Shown here: positions 18,062 through 27,568 of the stretch, piece after piece
How the letters are laid out: each line of letters starts with the position of its first letter
How positions within the stretch are numbered: the stretch's first letter is position 1
Assembly: GCA_963704535.1 (NCBI GenBank)
Contig: OY969916.1
Coordinates: forward strand, 8,928,001-8,992,000
Direction: 5' to 3'
DNA from: G963704535 sp963704535
GTDB taxonomy: Bacteria; Chloroflexota; Chloroflexia; Chloroflexales; Roseiflexaceae
Length of the DNA stretch: 64,000 nt
The notes under the pieces: model-generated
What the model saw: the letters and a program-made list of their open reading frames with translations, nothing else
What the model was told of the DNA's origin: nothing
Database searches by the model: none
Program-made: the position numbers and the translations under genes

Positions 18062-18120
18062 TCCGGTTGGGCAGCCCCTGGTGACGTCATCAAGCTCGGG
18101 GCGGCGGCTGCCCAACCGGA
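18062..18120. terminator. Bidirectional stem-loop between convergent genes
   Basis: TCCGGTTGGGCAGCC (18062-18076) pairs perfectly with GGCTGCCCAACCGGA (18106-18120). The 15-bp stem lies in the 248-bp gap between the P450 stop (17883) and the GH5 stop (18132), as expected for a shared terminator. The rest of the gap shows no gene. Confidence 0.55.
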
Positions 18121-18131
18121 AGGTGGGTCAC

Positions 18132-20156
18132 TTACCTGGCTTCGAAATGGCTCCAGGCGAAGTTGCCCGTGTAGCTGATGTACCAGAACCCATCGGCCGC
18201 CTTGGGCGGTAAGGCGGTGGTGAACTGGAATTGGTTGGTGAAGTTGACGCCATTGATGGTCAGGCTGGCCATGTTCCATGAGTTGATGTTGCTGCCGAGA
18301 TTGCTGGACCGCCAGCAGAGGGTGCCGGCGCCGTCGAAGGTGAAGGGCGCGGTAATCGTCGAAGTGACCGGGCTGCACGCGCCGCTTCCCGGCGTCGGCG
18401 TGCGGGTCGGCGTGCGTGTGGCGGTCGGCGTGTTGGTGCGCGTCGCCGTGGCGGTCGGCGTGCCGGGCGTGGGCGTGCGCGTGGCGGTCGGCGTGTTGGT
18501 GCGCGTTGGCGTGGCGGTCGGCGTGCCGGGCGTGGGCGTGCGTGTTGGCGTGCGGGTCGCGGTCGGCGTAGCGGTCGGCGTGCCGGGTGTTGCCGTGCGC
18601 GTCGGTGTGGCGGTCGGCTGCTGCGGTCCCGCATTCCAGAGCCTATTCAGCATGGTGATCTTCCGGCTGTCGAGGGCGCCCCACGTGCCCCAGCCAGACT
18701 CGTTCGAGCCCGGTTGGTAGGGGGTTGTGTAAATACCGCCGGTATCGCCGGATTCCGGGTTGATCGACCAGTAGATGCTATCCGTAATACCCACCGAGAT
18801 CAGGTAGTCCACAAAGGCGTTCTGCCACTGAGCGTCGATCGTGGCGTCGGTGATGTGGTTCCAGCGGTTCTGGTCGCGGAGGCTGGCCTTGCCGCGGGGC
18901 CAATCCATGTTGCCGCCGAACTCGCCGATCACCACCGCATACCCCAGGGCCTTCAGGTAGCCGAAGTGCTCTTGCCAGCCCTGCCGGAGCAGCGTCGGGT
19001 TGATCACGATGTTGCAGTTGGCTGGGTTATCACCGGCGGCATCGCCTTCCAGCCCCGCACACGCCGGCTGGGCCGGGTCCATGAACATCTTCTGCACGAA
19101 CACCGACGGGCCGTAGGTGTGCGGCGAGTACACCAGCCGGTTCTTCGGCATGGTCGGCGGGTTGGCGCCGGCTTCGAACAGGTTCTCACCCCAGTTGGGG
19201 TTGGTCGCGGCATCGCCGTGCGGCACCTGGGTGGTGGTGGTCGGCGAGCCGTCCTGCGCGCCGGCCACGGTCCCAATACCCTGCGTGAAGATCAGAACGT
19301 TGGTGTTCACCCCGTTGATTGCTGTGTAGGCTTGATCCGTGAGCGACCTCCACTCGGCCCAGGTGTAGTCATGCGGCTCGTTGTAGATGTCGATGCCCAT
19401 GATGTTGCTGACGCCGAGCTGCGTCCCCATCCCGGCCAGCGTGCGCAGGTCGTTCAGCCACATCGTCGTGTTGTAGGGATGCGAGGTGGTCACGGTGGGC
19501 GGGTTGTTGGTTGACGCGCAGGAGTAGTTCTCGCGTTTGAAGTCGTAGTTGTCCCGGTCGGCATCGGCCCATGGCGGACGCGCGTCCAGACGGCCCTTTC
19601 TCCAGCCCACGTAGTTGGAGCAGGAGTGCATGTCCAGCAGGACCATGATGCCTTCCGCGTCCAAGGCCCTGATGACTGTCTCAAGCGCCAGCCGAGAGTT
19701 GGCGATGCGAACGGACGCATTGTTCTTCAGGAACGGATCGCGGCCCTGCGGGTTGTTGGCATCGAGGGTCTGGGGGACCAATGGTATCCTGACCAGGTTG
19801 ATGCCCATGGCCTTGAACTCGGCCGCATCCTGCGCGTAGGTGCGGCTGCTCGGCGCCCAGAAGACGTTGCCCATGTACTGCTCCATCGGAGCGCCGCTCG
19901 GGTTGGTCGGGTCGTTGGAGGGCTCATGCCGTCCTTCGAGCCCGAACCATGATCCGCCTTTAACACGGAAGATCACGCCATCTTTGGTGATATTGCCCTG
20001 GGCATCGACCCGCCACACAGGCTGCTGGACTTGGCCAGAAACCCGGCTCAATGGCATGGCCAGGGAAGACAGCAGAATAGTTGCAATCGCTGCAATTGCT
20101 GTCGCCATTATCCATCCACGTTTGATACTACGAAGTTTTGTTTGGCTGTATAACAT
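18132..20156 (-). CDS. Secreted GH5 endoglucanase with Thr/Pro linker and C-terminal module
   Basis: A 674-residue secreted enzyme. The ATG at 20156 is preferred because GGAGA lies seven bases upstream; upstream in-frame ATGs at 20168 and 20180 lack one. Residues about 15-40 form a signal peptide. The catalytic domain (about 45-500) has the clan GH-A signatures GINLVRIPL, DIYNEPHDYTW (acid/base Glu) and VIGEFGG (nucleophile Glu). A linker of repeated TPTRTPTPG follows, then an ~80-residue module beginning CSPVTSTI and ending WSHFEAR with two cysteines. It probably cleaves cellulose or mixed-linked glucan outside the cell. The same module closes the next three enzyme genes. Nearest family is GH5; exact subfamily not assigned. 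Confidence 0.88.
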   Translation of the reverse strand: MLYSQTKLRSIKRGWIMATAIAAIATILLSSLAMPLSRVSGQVQQPVWRVDAQGNITKDGVIFRVKGGSWFGLEGRHEPSNDPTNPSGAPMEQYMGNVFWAPSSRTYAQDAAEFKAMGINLVRIPLVPQTLDANNPQGRDPFLKNNASVRIANSRLALETVIRALDAEGIMVLLDMHSCSNYVGWRKGRLDARPPWADADRDNYDFKRENYSCASTNNPPTVTTSHPYNTTMWLNDLRTLAGMGTQLGVSNIMGIDIYNEPHDYTWAEWRSLTDQAYTAINGVNTNVLIFTQGIGTVAGAQDGSPTTTTQVPHGDAATNPNWGENLFEAGANPPTMPKNRLVYSPHTYGPSVFVQKMFMDPAQPACAGLEGDAAGDNPANCNIVINPTLLRQGWQEHFGYLKALGYAVVIGEFGGNMDWPRGKASLRDQNRWNHITDATIDAQWQNAFVDYLISVGITDSIYWSINPESGDTGGIYTTPYQPGSNESGWGTWGALDSRKITMLNRLWNAGPQQPTATPTRTATPGTPTATPTATRTPTRTPTPGTPTATPTRTNTPTATRTPTPGTPTATATRTNTPTATRTPTRTPTPGSGACSPVTSTITAPFTFDGAGTLCWRSSNLGSNINSWNMASLTINGVNFTNQFQFTTALPPKAADGFWYISYTGNFAWSHFEAR

Positions 20157-20213
20157 GAGTCTCTCCATATCACTCTTCAAAAGTTAGGAAACAATCTGGA
20201 TCTGGCCGGATTG

Positions 20214-20268
20214 ACCGCCGGCGGCGAACGAGCCCGCCGTACCCTCGGCGGCGAACGAGCACGCCGCA
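20214..20268. repeat. Short direct repeat GGCGGCGAACGAGC
   Basis: GGCGGCGAACGAGCCCGCCG and GGCGGCGAACGAGCACGCCG lie 30 bp apart upstream of the GH5 gene. Each can fold as a small GGCGG/CCGCC-like stem. Function unknown. Confidence 0.4.
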
Positions 20269-20351
20269 GCGTTGAGGCTGAAGCCGGTCGGTCTCGGGTT
20301 AGTGCTGCTGTAGGTGCCATATCTGGTTGATCTGCTTTACAATGTGGGTGG

Positions 20352-20389
20352 GGGAGGTTGAGCGGGCTGCCCGCTCAACCTCCCTTTTT
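20352..20389 (+). terminator. Palindromic element with 15-bp stem and T-run
   Basis: GGGAGGTTGAGCGGG (20352-20366) pairs perfectly with CCCGCTCAACCTCCC (20370-20384) around a 3-base loop and is followed by TTTTT. In form it is an ideal rho-independent terminator for the plus strand, though no plus-strand gene is upstream; it belongs to the dispersed palindrome family and lies just after the xylanase stop, where its stem could still act on the minus-strand transcript. Confidence 0.6.
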
Positions 20390-20420
20390 CCCAGATCGGA
20401 ACTTGTTTCTTAACGAGCCC

Positions 20421-21863
20421 TTATTTGGCTTCGAAGTGGCTCCAGGGGAAGTTGCCGGTGTAACTGACGTACCAGAAGCCGTTGATGCGCGCCGGATAGG
20501 AACTGGACCCGGCCCAGCGGTTGGTGAAATCGACGCCGTTGATGGTCAGGCGAACCAGGTTCCAGGAGTTGACGAAGGAGCCAAGGTTGCTGGTCTGCCA
20601 GCAGAAGGTGCCGGCGCCGTCGAAGGTAAACGGTGCAGAAATGGTCGAGGTAACTGGGCTGCAAGCGCCGCTGCCTCCCGGCGTCGGCGTGCGGGTGGGC
20701 GTGGCACTCGGCCCGATCGTCGGCGTGTTTGTGCGGGTCGGCGTGATGGTCGGTATTCCCGGCGTATTCGTTCGCGTCGGCGTATTCGTGGGGTTGTTGT
20801 TCTGACCGAGCCGGGTCTGGATCGAGAAGTAGGCCGGCTTGGCGTTATAGTTATCATCGAAGATCAAAGCAGCGCCGGTGCCGGGGAAGGTCTCGGGCAC
20901 CCACGAGTACTTGTCGGGGATGCCCCAGACCTGGAGCGCCTTGCAGGCCGACGTATCCATACAGGCGTCCAGCACGTTCTGGTAGATCGTGGCCTGGGCA
21001 GTCAGATTGGCCTGCGAGATTGGCGTCGAGTAGCGCACATCCATCTCGGTGATGTAGATATCCAGCCCCAGGTTGGCGAAGCGCTGTATGTTGCTTCGCA
21101 GACTGTTGATATCGATCCCGCCGCTGGTCAGGTGCATCTGGAACCCGATCCCATCGATCGGCACCCCGCGGTTCACGAAGTCCTGCGCCATGCTGAACAC
21201 CGCGTTCGATTTGCTGTTCATCGGCTCGATGTTGTAGTCGTTGTAAAGCAGGATCGCATCGGGATCAGCCGCGCGGGCGCGCCGGAAAGCCTGTTCGATC
21301 AAGGGCCGCCCAGCGATGTTCCACGGGAACGAGCTGCGTAGGTTGCCGTTGTCTTCAAACGCCTCGTTGACCACATCCCAGATCGCGATATCGTTCTCGT
21401 AGCGGTTGACGACGGTATCGATATGCGAGTTGTACGCATTGGTCAAGGTGGTGGCGTTCCAGGGTGTGCTGGGGTTGCTGAACCAACTGGGGTTCTGGCT
21501 GTGCCAGACCAGCGTGTGCCCGTGGATCACCATGTTATTGGCGCGGGCAAAGTTGATGTGCTGATCGGCCGGGCCAAAGTTGTAGGTGTTTTGCTGGGGG
21601 TGGATCACCGACCACTTCATGTCGTTCTCAGGCGTGAGGATGTTGAACTCGCGCGCGGCCACGGTCTGATACTGAGCTGAATCGGACATGCTCGTGAAAC
21701 CGCTTCTGGAGGCGTAGCCGATCAGGAAACTGCCCGCCAGCGCGCGGAGACGCTGGCCGCTGGGGATGGTCTGGGCCTGAGCCGATTGCTGGCCGAGCGC
21801 CATGCTCAGGAGTAAGGCGGCGGTCAATACCACCATTGTGATGTTTGCAGCTTTGCGGTTCAC
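20421..21863 (-). CDS. Secreted GH10 endo-1,4-beta-xylanase with C-terminal module
   Basis: A 480-residue xylanase; GTG start at 21863 with GGGA upstream. Signal peptide residues 1-30 (MNRKAANITMVVLTAALLLS...AQAQ). The GH10 barrel shows TPENDMKW, GHTLVWHSQNP, WDVVNEAF with the acid/base Glu, GIGFQMHL, and ITEMDVR with the nucleophile Glu, then WGIPDKYSW. The linker (NTPTRTNTPGIPTITPTRT) and the ~80-residue module starting CSPVTSTI follow. It cleaves xylan backbones outside the cell and should act together with the esterase encoded next to it. Length and motif order match complete GH10 enzymes. Confidence 0.96.
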   Translation of the reverse strand: MNRKAANITMVVLTAALLLSMALGQQSAQAQTIPSGQRLRALAGSFLIGYASRSGFTSMSDSAQYQTVAAREFNILTPENDMKWSVIHPQQNTYNFGPADQHINFARANNMVIHGHTLVWHSQNPSWFSNPSTPWNATTLTNAYNSHIDTVVNRYENDIAIWDVVNEAFEDNGNLRSSFPWNIAGRPLIEQAFRRARAADPDAILLYNDYNIEPMNSKSNAVFSMAQDFVNRGVPIDGIGFQMHLTSGGIDINSLRSNIQRFANLGLDIYITEMDVRYSTPISQANLTAQATIYQNVLDACMDTSACKALQVWGIPDKYSWVPETFPGTGAALIFDDNYNAKPAYFSIQTRLGQNNNPTNTPTRTNTPGIPTITPTRTNTPTIGPSATPTRTPTPGGSGACSPVTSTISAPFTFDGAGTFCWQTSNLGSFVNSWNLVRLTINGVDFTNRWAGSSSYPARINGFWYVSYTGNFPWSHFEAK

Positions 21864-21938
21864 TCTGATGCTCCCTTCTACTGGTTGATGTACATTCTCC
21901 GGTCGGGCGGCCGCTTCTTATACCAAACTCGGGTGAAT

Positions 21939-22012
21939 GGTTATAAAAGAGTTTTTCTTGGAGGGACGCCCAAAGGGCACCCGCGCCCCTCCAAACCTCC
22001 CCGCTTTTACAA
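21939..22012. repeat. Palindromic intergenic element, diverged copy
   Basis: GTTATAAAAGAG...CTTGGAGGGACGCC...CCCCTCCAAACCTCCCC...CTTTTAC has the same layout as the TTGAGGGG family with G-to-C changes conserved on both arms (GGAGGG/CCCTCC), so pairing has been kept while the sequence changed. Confidence 0.6.
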
Positions 22013-22038
22013 GCAATCAACCGAAAGGCGGGCCTCAC

Positions 22039-23316
22039 TTACTTGGTTTCGAAATGGCTCCAGGCGAAGTTGCCCGTATAACTGATGTACCAGAAGCCGT
22101 TGATCGGCGGCGGGTAGGAACTGGACGCGGCCCAGCGGTTGGTGAAATCGACACCATTGATGGTCAGGCCGGCCAGGTTCCAGGAGTTGACGAAGGAGCC
22201 TGGGCTGCTGGTCTGCCAGCAGAAGGTGCCGGCGCCGTCGAAGCTGAAGGGCGCGGCAATCGTGGATGTGACCGGGCTGCACGCGCCGCTTCCCGGCGTC
22301 GGCGTGCGGGTGGGCGTGGCGCTCGGGCCAATCGTCGGGGTTGACGTCCGTGTCGGCGTGCGGGTGGGCGTGGCGCTCGGCCCGATCGGTGTATTGGTCG
22401 GAGTGGGCGCTGAGGTATTAAGGCCGAAGAACTGGATCGCATACAGAGCCATGCCGTTAGTCGGCAGACTGTGACCGACACCCTGGACGCTGATGCCTTC
22501 GACGGCAACGTTCGTACCGCTGCCGCCGTAGCGCGTGCGCGTCCAGCCCTGCTGCGGCTGGTCGGTGAACGTGGGGGTCTGGCTCAGCCCGTGGACGTTC
22601 GTCCACTGCTTGATCTCTTCCTGGAAGTTCGGATAGCGCAGCGTGGCGTCCTCGGTCCCGTGCCACACCTGCATACGGGGACGCGGGCCGGTGTAACCGG
22701 GGAAGGCCCCGCGCACCAGATCGCCCCACTGCTGCGGGGTCTTGATGATCTGGCCGTTGGCGCATTGGCTGTTCCAGGTCGAGCCGCCGGTGGTGGCGAA
22801 ACACCCAAACGGCACGCCCATGAACGCCGCCCCGGCCTTGAACACATCGGGGTAGTCGCCCAGAAGCACATTGGTCATCATACCGCCGGAGGAGGCGCCG
22901 GTCACGAAGACCCGGCTTGGGTCGGCGTTGTAGCGCGGGAGGACGTAGTTCACCATCGAGACGATCCCGACCGGGTCGCTGCCTCCGCCGCGCCTGAGCG
23001 CCTCCTGCGAGTAGACATCGAAGCACTGGCCGCTCCTCGTCGCTGACGGGTAGATCACGATGAACCCGTACTGGTCGGCCAGGGAGGCGAACTGAGTGCC
23101 GGAGTAGAAGGCCGGGCCGGAACCTGTGCAATAGTGGACGGCCACCAGGATCGCCGGGCGTGCCGCGACTTTATCCGGCACGTACAGGTGCATCCTGAGG
23201 TTGCTCGGGTTGGTGCCGAAGTTCGTCACCTCGACCAACGACGCCGCCGATACCGGGCGGCTCGCCAGGAACGTCGCCGAGACGAGCAGGATCGCCATGA
23301 AACGTAGGAACTTCAT
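22039..23316 (-). CDS. Secreted CE1-type esterase (feruloyl/acetylxylan esterase, PHB-depolymerase-like) with C-terminal module
   Basis: A 425-residue exported esterase. The ATG at 23316 begins a signal peptide (MKFLRFMAILLVSATFLASR); the longer frame to 23559 is a read-through of a palindromic element. The alpha/beta-hydrolase domain resembles the Esterase_PHB/CE1 family: HYCTGSGPAFY (oxyanion region), YGFIVIYPSA, nucleophile elbow GASSGGMMTN, and VGHSLP with the catalytic His. After a TPTRTPTRT linker comes the shared ~80-residue module. Such enzymes remove ferulate or acetate side groups from xylan, which fits the neighbouring GH10 xylanase. A PHB depolymerase role is possible by family but less likely from context. 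Confidence 0.87.
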   Translation of the reverse strand: MKFLRFMAILLVSATFLASRPVSAASLVEVTNFGTNPSNLRMHLYVPDKVAARPAILVAVHYCTGSGPAFYSGTQFASLADQYGFIVIYPSATRSGQCFDVYSQEALRRGGGSDPVGIVSMVNYVLPRYNADPSRVFVTGASSGGMMTNVLLGDYPDVFKAGAAFMGVPFGCFATTGGSTWNSQCANGQIIKTPQQWGDLVRGAFPGYTGPRPRMQVWHGTEDATLRYPNFQEEIKQWTNVHGLSQTPTFTDQPQQGWTRTRYGGSGTNVAVEGISVQGVGHSLPTNGMALYAIQFFGLNTSAPTPTNTPIGPSATPTRTPTRTSTPTIGPSATPTRTPTPGSGACSPVTSTIAAPFSFDGAGTFCWQTSSPGSFVNSWNLAGLTINGVDFTNRWAASSSYPPPINGFWYISYTGNFAWSHFETK

Positions 23317-23348
23317 AGTCGTTCTTTTCCCTCTCAGCTTGATCACTA

Positions 23349-23412
23349 GGAGACTGTCTGAAAAGGGGGAGTTTGAGGGGGGAAGCCCCCTCAAGAACCC
23401 CCTTTTTTCCCA
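23349..23412. repeat. Palindromic intergenic element, inverse orientation
   Basis: AGACTGTCTGAAAAGGGGGAG followed by TTTGAGGGGGGAAGCCCCCTCAAG and CCCCCTTTTTT is the reverse-oriented counterpart of the element at 5755. The following bases, ACTGTAAAGTACCAAAGAA, recur after the element at 40743 (ACTGTAAAGCACCAAAGAA), so the conserved unit is longer than the hairpin. Confidence 0.75.
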
Positions 23413-23440
23413 GAACTGTAAAGTACCAAAGAACCTCGTC

Positions 23441-24994
23441 TTACTTGGCTTCGAAATGGCTCCAGGCGAAGTTACCGGTGTAACTGATGTACCAGAAGCC
23501 GTTGATAGCTGGCGGGTAGGAACTGGACGCGGCCCAGCGGTTGGTGAAATCGATACCATTGATGGTCAGGCCGGCCAGGTTCCAAGAGTTGACGAAGGAG
23601 CCCAGGCTGCTGGTGCGCCAGCAGAATGTGCCGGCGCCGTCGAAGGTGAAGGGTGCGGCAATCGTTGAAGTCACCGGGCTGCACGCGCCCCCTCCCGGCG
23701 TCGGCGTGCGGGTTGGCGTGGCGGTTGGTCCGGTTGGCGTCCTGGTTGTGGTCGGGGTGGTCGTGCGGGTCGGCGTCCTGGTTGTCGTCGCAGTGGTCGT
23801 CCTGGTGGCGGTCGCGGTGGTCGTGCGGGTCGGCGTACCTGTCCGCGTGGGCGTGCGAGTAGGGGTGAACGTGGGAGTGGGCTGACCAGCACCTGGGAAG
23901 ACTAAACTAGAATGGTTATTTCGAAACGTAGTAGTGGCTGGACCTAACTGCGCCAGGCTTCCATTGCTGTCCACCCCGTTGGAGGTCCAGGCCATGACGC
24001 CTTGCCAGCCATTGTTGAATGCGCTTTCGTAATCTTGGGTAGTCGTGTGGCCGGCCGTTCCCACGGCAGGGTTCTCGCCGATCACCCAGGGCTTACTCGT
24101 ATCGAAGCCATGACCGGCCGGGGTCGTATAGAGCGTGTTGCCCCAATTGGCCGTCATCCAGTCGTAGAAATGAGTCTGACGAAAATCCAAGAATACGAGC
24201 GGGTCGTTGACGAAGCCCCTCAGTGCGCTGTTGCTCATCACATCCCCAAAGCCAAGTGTAGTGCTCTGATATTTCGGCATCGCCAGGCCCACCGAGAACA
24301 GGATCGGGCTGTTGGCGTGAACGGCTCTGGCGGTTTTGGCCGCGAGTTGCTGGATTCGAGACCAGGGAAGCTGGCCGCTTTCGGCGTTTTCTACGATCCA
24401 GTCCGGCTCATTGATCAAGTCAATCGACCATAGCCAGGGATTGTTTTTGTAACGATTGACAAACGGCACGACATAGTTTGCCACGTAGGAGTCGCTATTG
24501 GCGTCGCTATTGAACATGGCGCGCCAGCGCGTATGGTTCGGGTGGCTGTTTTTGGTGGCGTCAAAGGACAGGAACGTGGCCATGATGTACACTTGCCGGC
24601 TCTGGGCGACGCTGAACAGGCTGTCCAGGTGAGCCCAGTGAGCGTCCGTGGCCCCAGAGACGAAGCCATTGGCGTCGATGTTGATGCCGACTTCGCCATC
24701 GCCGGTGAGCCACACCCGGGTGGCATTGATTCCGTTGTCGTGCAACTGCTGAAAGTGGCTGTCCCACCAGCTCGCGTTGTAGTTGCCCCCGAAGTCGTTC
24801 CAGTTATTCCACGGCGTATTGGCCCCGTTGATCCAGATGCGCTGACCGCCGGCCATAAACTGGCTGCCACTCACCGTGATCCGGTCGCCAAACGCTGCCT
24901 GGGCAGTAGGCATGTGATCGAGGCTCAGGAGTGAAAGTGTCAGCAGCAGCGCCTGAGCGATGATGAGAAATCTCAATGAGCGTTTTTTGAACAT
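23441..24994 (-). CDS. Secreted clan GH-A glycosidase, GH5-like (mannanase/glucanase), with C-terminal module
   Basis: A 517-residue secreted enzyme; the ATG at 24994 has GGAGG seven bases upstream, which decides against the frame start at 25036. Signal peptide about 1-33. The catalytic domain begins RIWINGANTPWNNWNDFG, with GINATRVWL, SIDLINEPDW (acid/base Glu) and KPWVIGENPAVG (nucleophile Glu), and AWTSNGVDSNG near its end. This fits GH5-like mannanases or glucanases in clan GH-A. A very Thr-rich linker (TPTRTTTATATRTT...) and the shared module follow. Its role is extracellular attack on hemicellulose. First of four co-oriented genes; whether they form one transcript is unclear because each gap of about 120-265 bp holds repeats. 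Confidence 0.82.
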   Translation of the reverse strand: MFKKRSLRFLIIAQALLLTLSLLSLDHMPTAQAAFGDRITVSGSQFMAGGQRIWINGANTPWNNWNDFGGNYNASWWDSHFQQLHDNGINATRVWLTGDGEVGINIDANGFVSGATDAHWAHLDSLFSVAQSRQVYIMATFLSFDATKNSHPNHTRWRAMFNSDANSDSYVANYVVPFVNRYKNNPWLWSIDLINEPDWIVENAESGQLPWSRIQQLAAKTARAVHANSPILFSVGLAMPKYQSTTLGFGDVMSNSALRGFVNDPLVFLDFRQTHFYDWMTANWGNTLYTTPAGHGFDTSKPWVIGENPAVGTAGHTTTQDYESAFNNGWQGVMAWTSNGVDSNGSLAQLGPATTTFRNNHSSLVFPGAGQPTPTFTPTRTPTRTGTPTRTTTATATRTTTATTTRTPTRTTTPTTTRTPTGPTATPTRTPTPGGGACSPVTSTIAAPFTFDGAGTFCWRTSSLGSFVNSWNLAGLTINGIDFTNRWAASSSYPPAINGFWYISYTGNFAWSHFEAK

Positions 24995-25413
24995 GACTGA
25001 CCTCCATTGACTGCGACCCAGGATCAACTCGAACAAGGAGGGAGCGGTTCTGTACGCGACAGTTGGTACGGCATAGGACTACAGATCGCCGTACTAAACC
25101 GGGCGATGACCATAGCATACTCCTCGTGAGTCACGGAAACGTCACGAACCCCGTTACGAGGCGGCAAGGAAGGACAGAACAATCCGGGGCGGGCGACGGT
25201 CACGCACCCGATGTCGAGGACCTGGATGCGCTCCACTGGAAGCTTTGGAACGCCGGCTGGAATCGCACCGGCGGATGGCACATTTTTGGTAGAACGTTCG
25301 TTTATAAGAATCAGAAGCCCGCGTGCATGGCCGCCGACGATAGGCTATCATTTCCGTGTGGGACACCAGCGCGTGCCGCCAGCCGACATTCAATGCGCCC
25401 TGGAGGATGGCTG
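24995..25413. other. Divergent intergenic region
   Basis: The 419-bp gap separates the minus-strand glycosidase from the plus-strand CHAT gene. An open frame starts at 25063, but the stretch before 25414 lacks recognisable protein features and is treated as non-coding. No clear promoter boxes or stem-loops stand out apart from a 5-bp GCCGG/CCGGC stem near 25254. Confidence 0.5.
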
Positions 25414-27559
25414 ATGACTTCGCCGCATCCCTACGAGATACGCCTGGTAGTGCAGCCGGACCCCGCCACCGACACCGGTGAGCCGACCTTCATGGCCCAC
25501 TGGCAGAACGCCGCCAGCCAGCCCGTCACGCTGCCCTTCGCCCTCCAGCCGCCCCTCGCTGCCGATGACCTGGCCGACCTGCGCTGGTACCTTGAGACCT
25601 ACGTGCAGTTCCCCGGCGCCGGCGACCGCGAACGCGCCGGCACGATCGTGCCCAAGCTCCGTCTCTGGGGCCAGGCGCTGTTTGCCGCCGCGTTCGGCAC
25701 GCCCGAGGGCCAGCAGGTCTACGCTCACATGCAGCAGGCCGAGACCCAGGGACGGCTGTGCCGAATTACCATTGGCTGCGACGCCCCGGTGGTGCTCCAG
25801 CAGCCGTGGGAACTGCTGTACGACCAGCGCGGGCCGCTCACATTCCGGGGCGTGACCGTGCGCCGTCAGCTTCCGCAGAGCCAGGACTACCTGCTGCCGC
25901 TGTGTACTCCACCCCTGCGCGTGCTGCTGATCGTCAGCCGCCCGGAGGACGTGGCCTTCATCGACCCACGTAACAGCATCAAGCCGTTGCTGGAGGCGAT
26001 CAGTGACCTGCCCTCGGGCCTGGTGCAGATCGACTTCTGCGAGCCGCCGACCTTCGCCCGCCTGGAGGAGCTGATCGGCCAGGCCCGCAAGCAGAACCGG
26101 CCCTACCATATTGTCCACTTTGACGGCCACGGCACCTACCTGCCGCACACGGGTGTGGGCGCGCTGGTGTTCGAGAACGAGCGCGCGGGGCATACGCTCG
26201 TCAGCGGGCGGCAGCTCGGCGACCTGCTCTCGCGCCTCCAGGTGCCGCTGGTGATCCTTGAGGCCTGCCGCAGCGCCGATCTCTCCGACCAGCCGCCGCA
26301 CGACTCAGTCGCGCTAGCGCTCTTGCAGGCCGGCGTCGGCAGCGTGATCGCCTTCAGCCACTCGGTGCATGTCGAAGCGGCGCGGCTGCTGGTCGAGCGC
26401 TTCTACCGCGAGCTTGCCGCCGGGCGCACGATCGGCCAGGCGCTCGACGAGGCGCGCGTGAAGCTGCACGGTACGCCGTCGCGCTGGCTGGCCGCTGGGC
26501 CGGACGCCGAGACGATCGACCTGCACGACTGGTTCATCCCGCAGCTCTACCAGGTCGGCCCCGACCCGGCCCTGCTGGCGGGAGCCGCCACGCCCAGCGG
26601 CGACGCGCCCGCGCTTGCACCACTCGACGAGCAGCGGCTGCACGGCTTCCCGCCCGCCGCGCTACCAGTTCCAGGGCCGCGCCCAGGAGCTGCTGCGGCT
26701 GGAGCGTGATCTCCGCCAGGTTCCTGCGGTGCTGCTGACCGGGATGGGCGGCATGGGCAAGACGGCGCTGGCGCGCGAGGCGGCGGTCTGGTGGCTGCGT
26801 ACCGGGCGCTTCGACGAGGCGGTGTTCGTGAGCCTGGAGCAGCGTCCGCCGGCCGAGCGCATTGTGCAGTTGGTCGGGCTGGCGCTGGAGGGTGAAGAGT
26901 TCAGCGCGCGCGGCGCCGACGAGCAGTGGCAGTGGGTGGCGCAGGCCTTCCGCACGCGCCGGCTGTTAGTGGTCTGGGACAACGCCGAGAGCGTGCTGCC
27001 GCAGTTCCAGGCCGGGCTGGCCGATGACCTGCTGCGCTACAGCGCCGACGACCTGGCGCGGCTGCGGCAGCTCTACGACGACCTGACCGCGCACAGCCCC
27101 CTCGGTCGCCTGCTGATCACCTGCCGGCCGGCAACGCCGGATTGGCCGGGCCTGAAAGTACGCCCGCTGCGCGGGCTGGCGCGCGCCGACAGCCAGTATG
27201 TCCTGCGCGCGGTGTTGGAGCGGCACGCCGAGGAGCGCCCGCCCCAGTATGACCGCGCCGAACTGGACGCGCTGCTCGACCTGCTGGACGACCACCCGCT
27301 GTCGCTGGAGTTGGTGGGGCCGCACCTGCTGCGCCGCTCGCCTGCCGCGATCCGCGCCGAGTTCCGCGCGCTGCTGGACGAGTTCACGAGCCAGGCCCCC
27401 GACGAGGAACGCAACCGCTCGCTGCGGGCCAGTCTGGCCTTCTCGCTGCGCCACCTGAGCGACGAAGCGCAGGCGCTGCTGCCCTGGCTGGCCTGGTTCT
27501 CCGGCGGGGTGCTGGAGACGCAGTTGCGCGGCTTTGCCGAGCGTGCTGGAATTGCTTGA
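25414..27559 (+). CDS. CHAT protease domain fused to NB-ARC-type STAND NTPase, frameshifted and truncated
   Basis: The ATG at 25414 (GGAGG seven bases upstream) opens a CHAT domain protein: YHIVHFDGHGTY carries the catalytic His and LVILEACRSADL the catalytic Cys of this caspase/separase-like fold. The frame stops at 26709, but from about 26650 the +1 frame continues with PRYQFQGRAQELLRLERDL and an NB-ARC NTPase: Walker A LLTGMGGMGKTALARE, Walker B RLLVVWDNAES, LLITCRP, and HPLSLELVGPHLL. One extra C in a CCCGCCCGCC tract (26649-26662) explains the break. The protein ends at 27559 without the sensor repeats (TPR or similar) that normally follow. Bacterial CHAT-STAND proteins are predicted conflict or cell-suicide switches activated by a trigger. 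This copy looks damaged. Confidence 0.8.
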
Positions 27560-27568
27560 GGAGTAACA

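Noticed and set aside
18178..18720. Plus-strand frame with Val-Gly repeats
   Set aside because: It is antisense to the Thr/Pro linker and module of the GH5 enzyme; similar shadows occur at 22139 and 23541.
20352..20389. Terminator of a plus-strand gene
   Set aside because: No plus-strand gene lies upstream; it is better explained as a member of the dispersed palindrome family, though its shape is terminator-like.
24995..25413. N-terminal 117 codons of the CHAT frame
   Set aside because: No ribosome site and no family similarity before ATG 25414, which has a good GGAGG.
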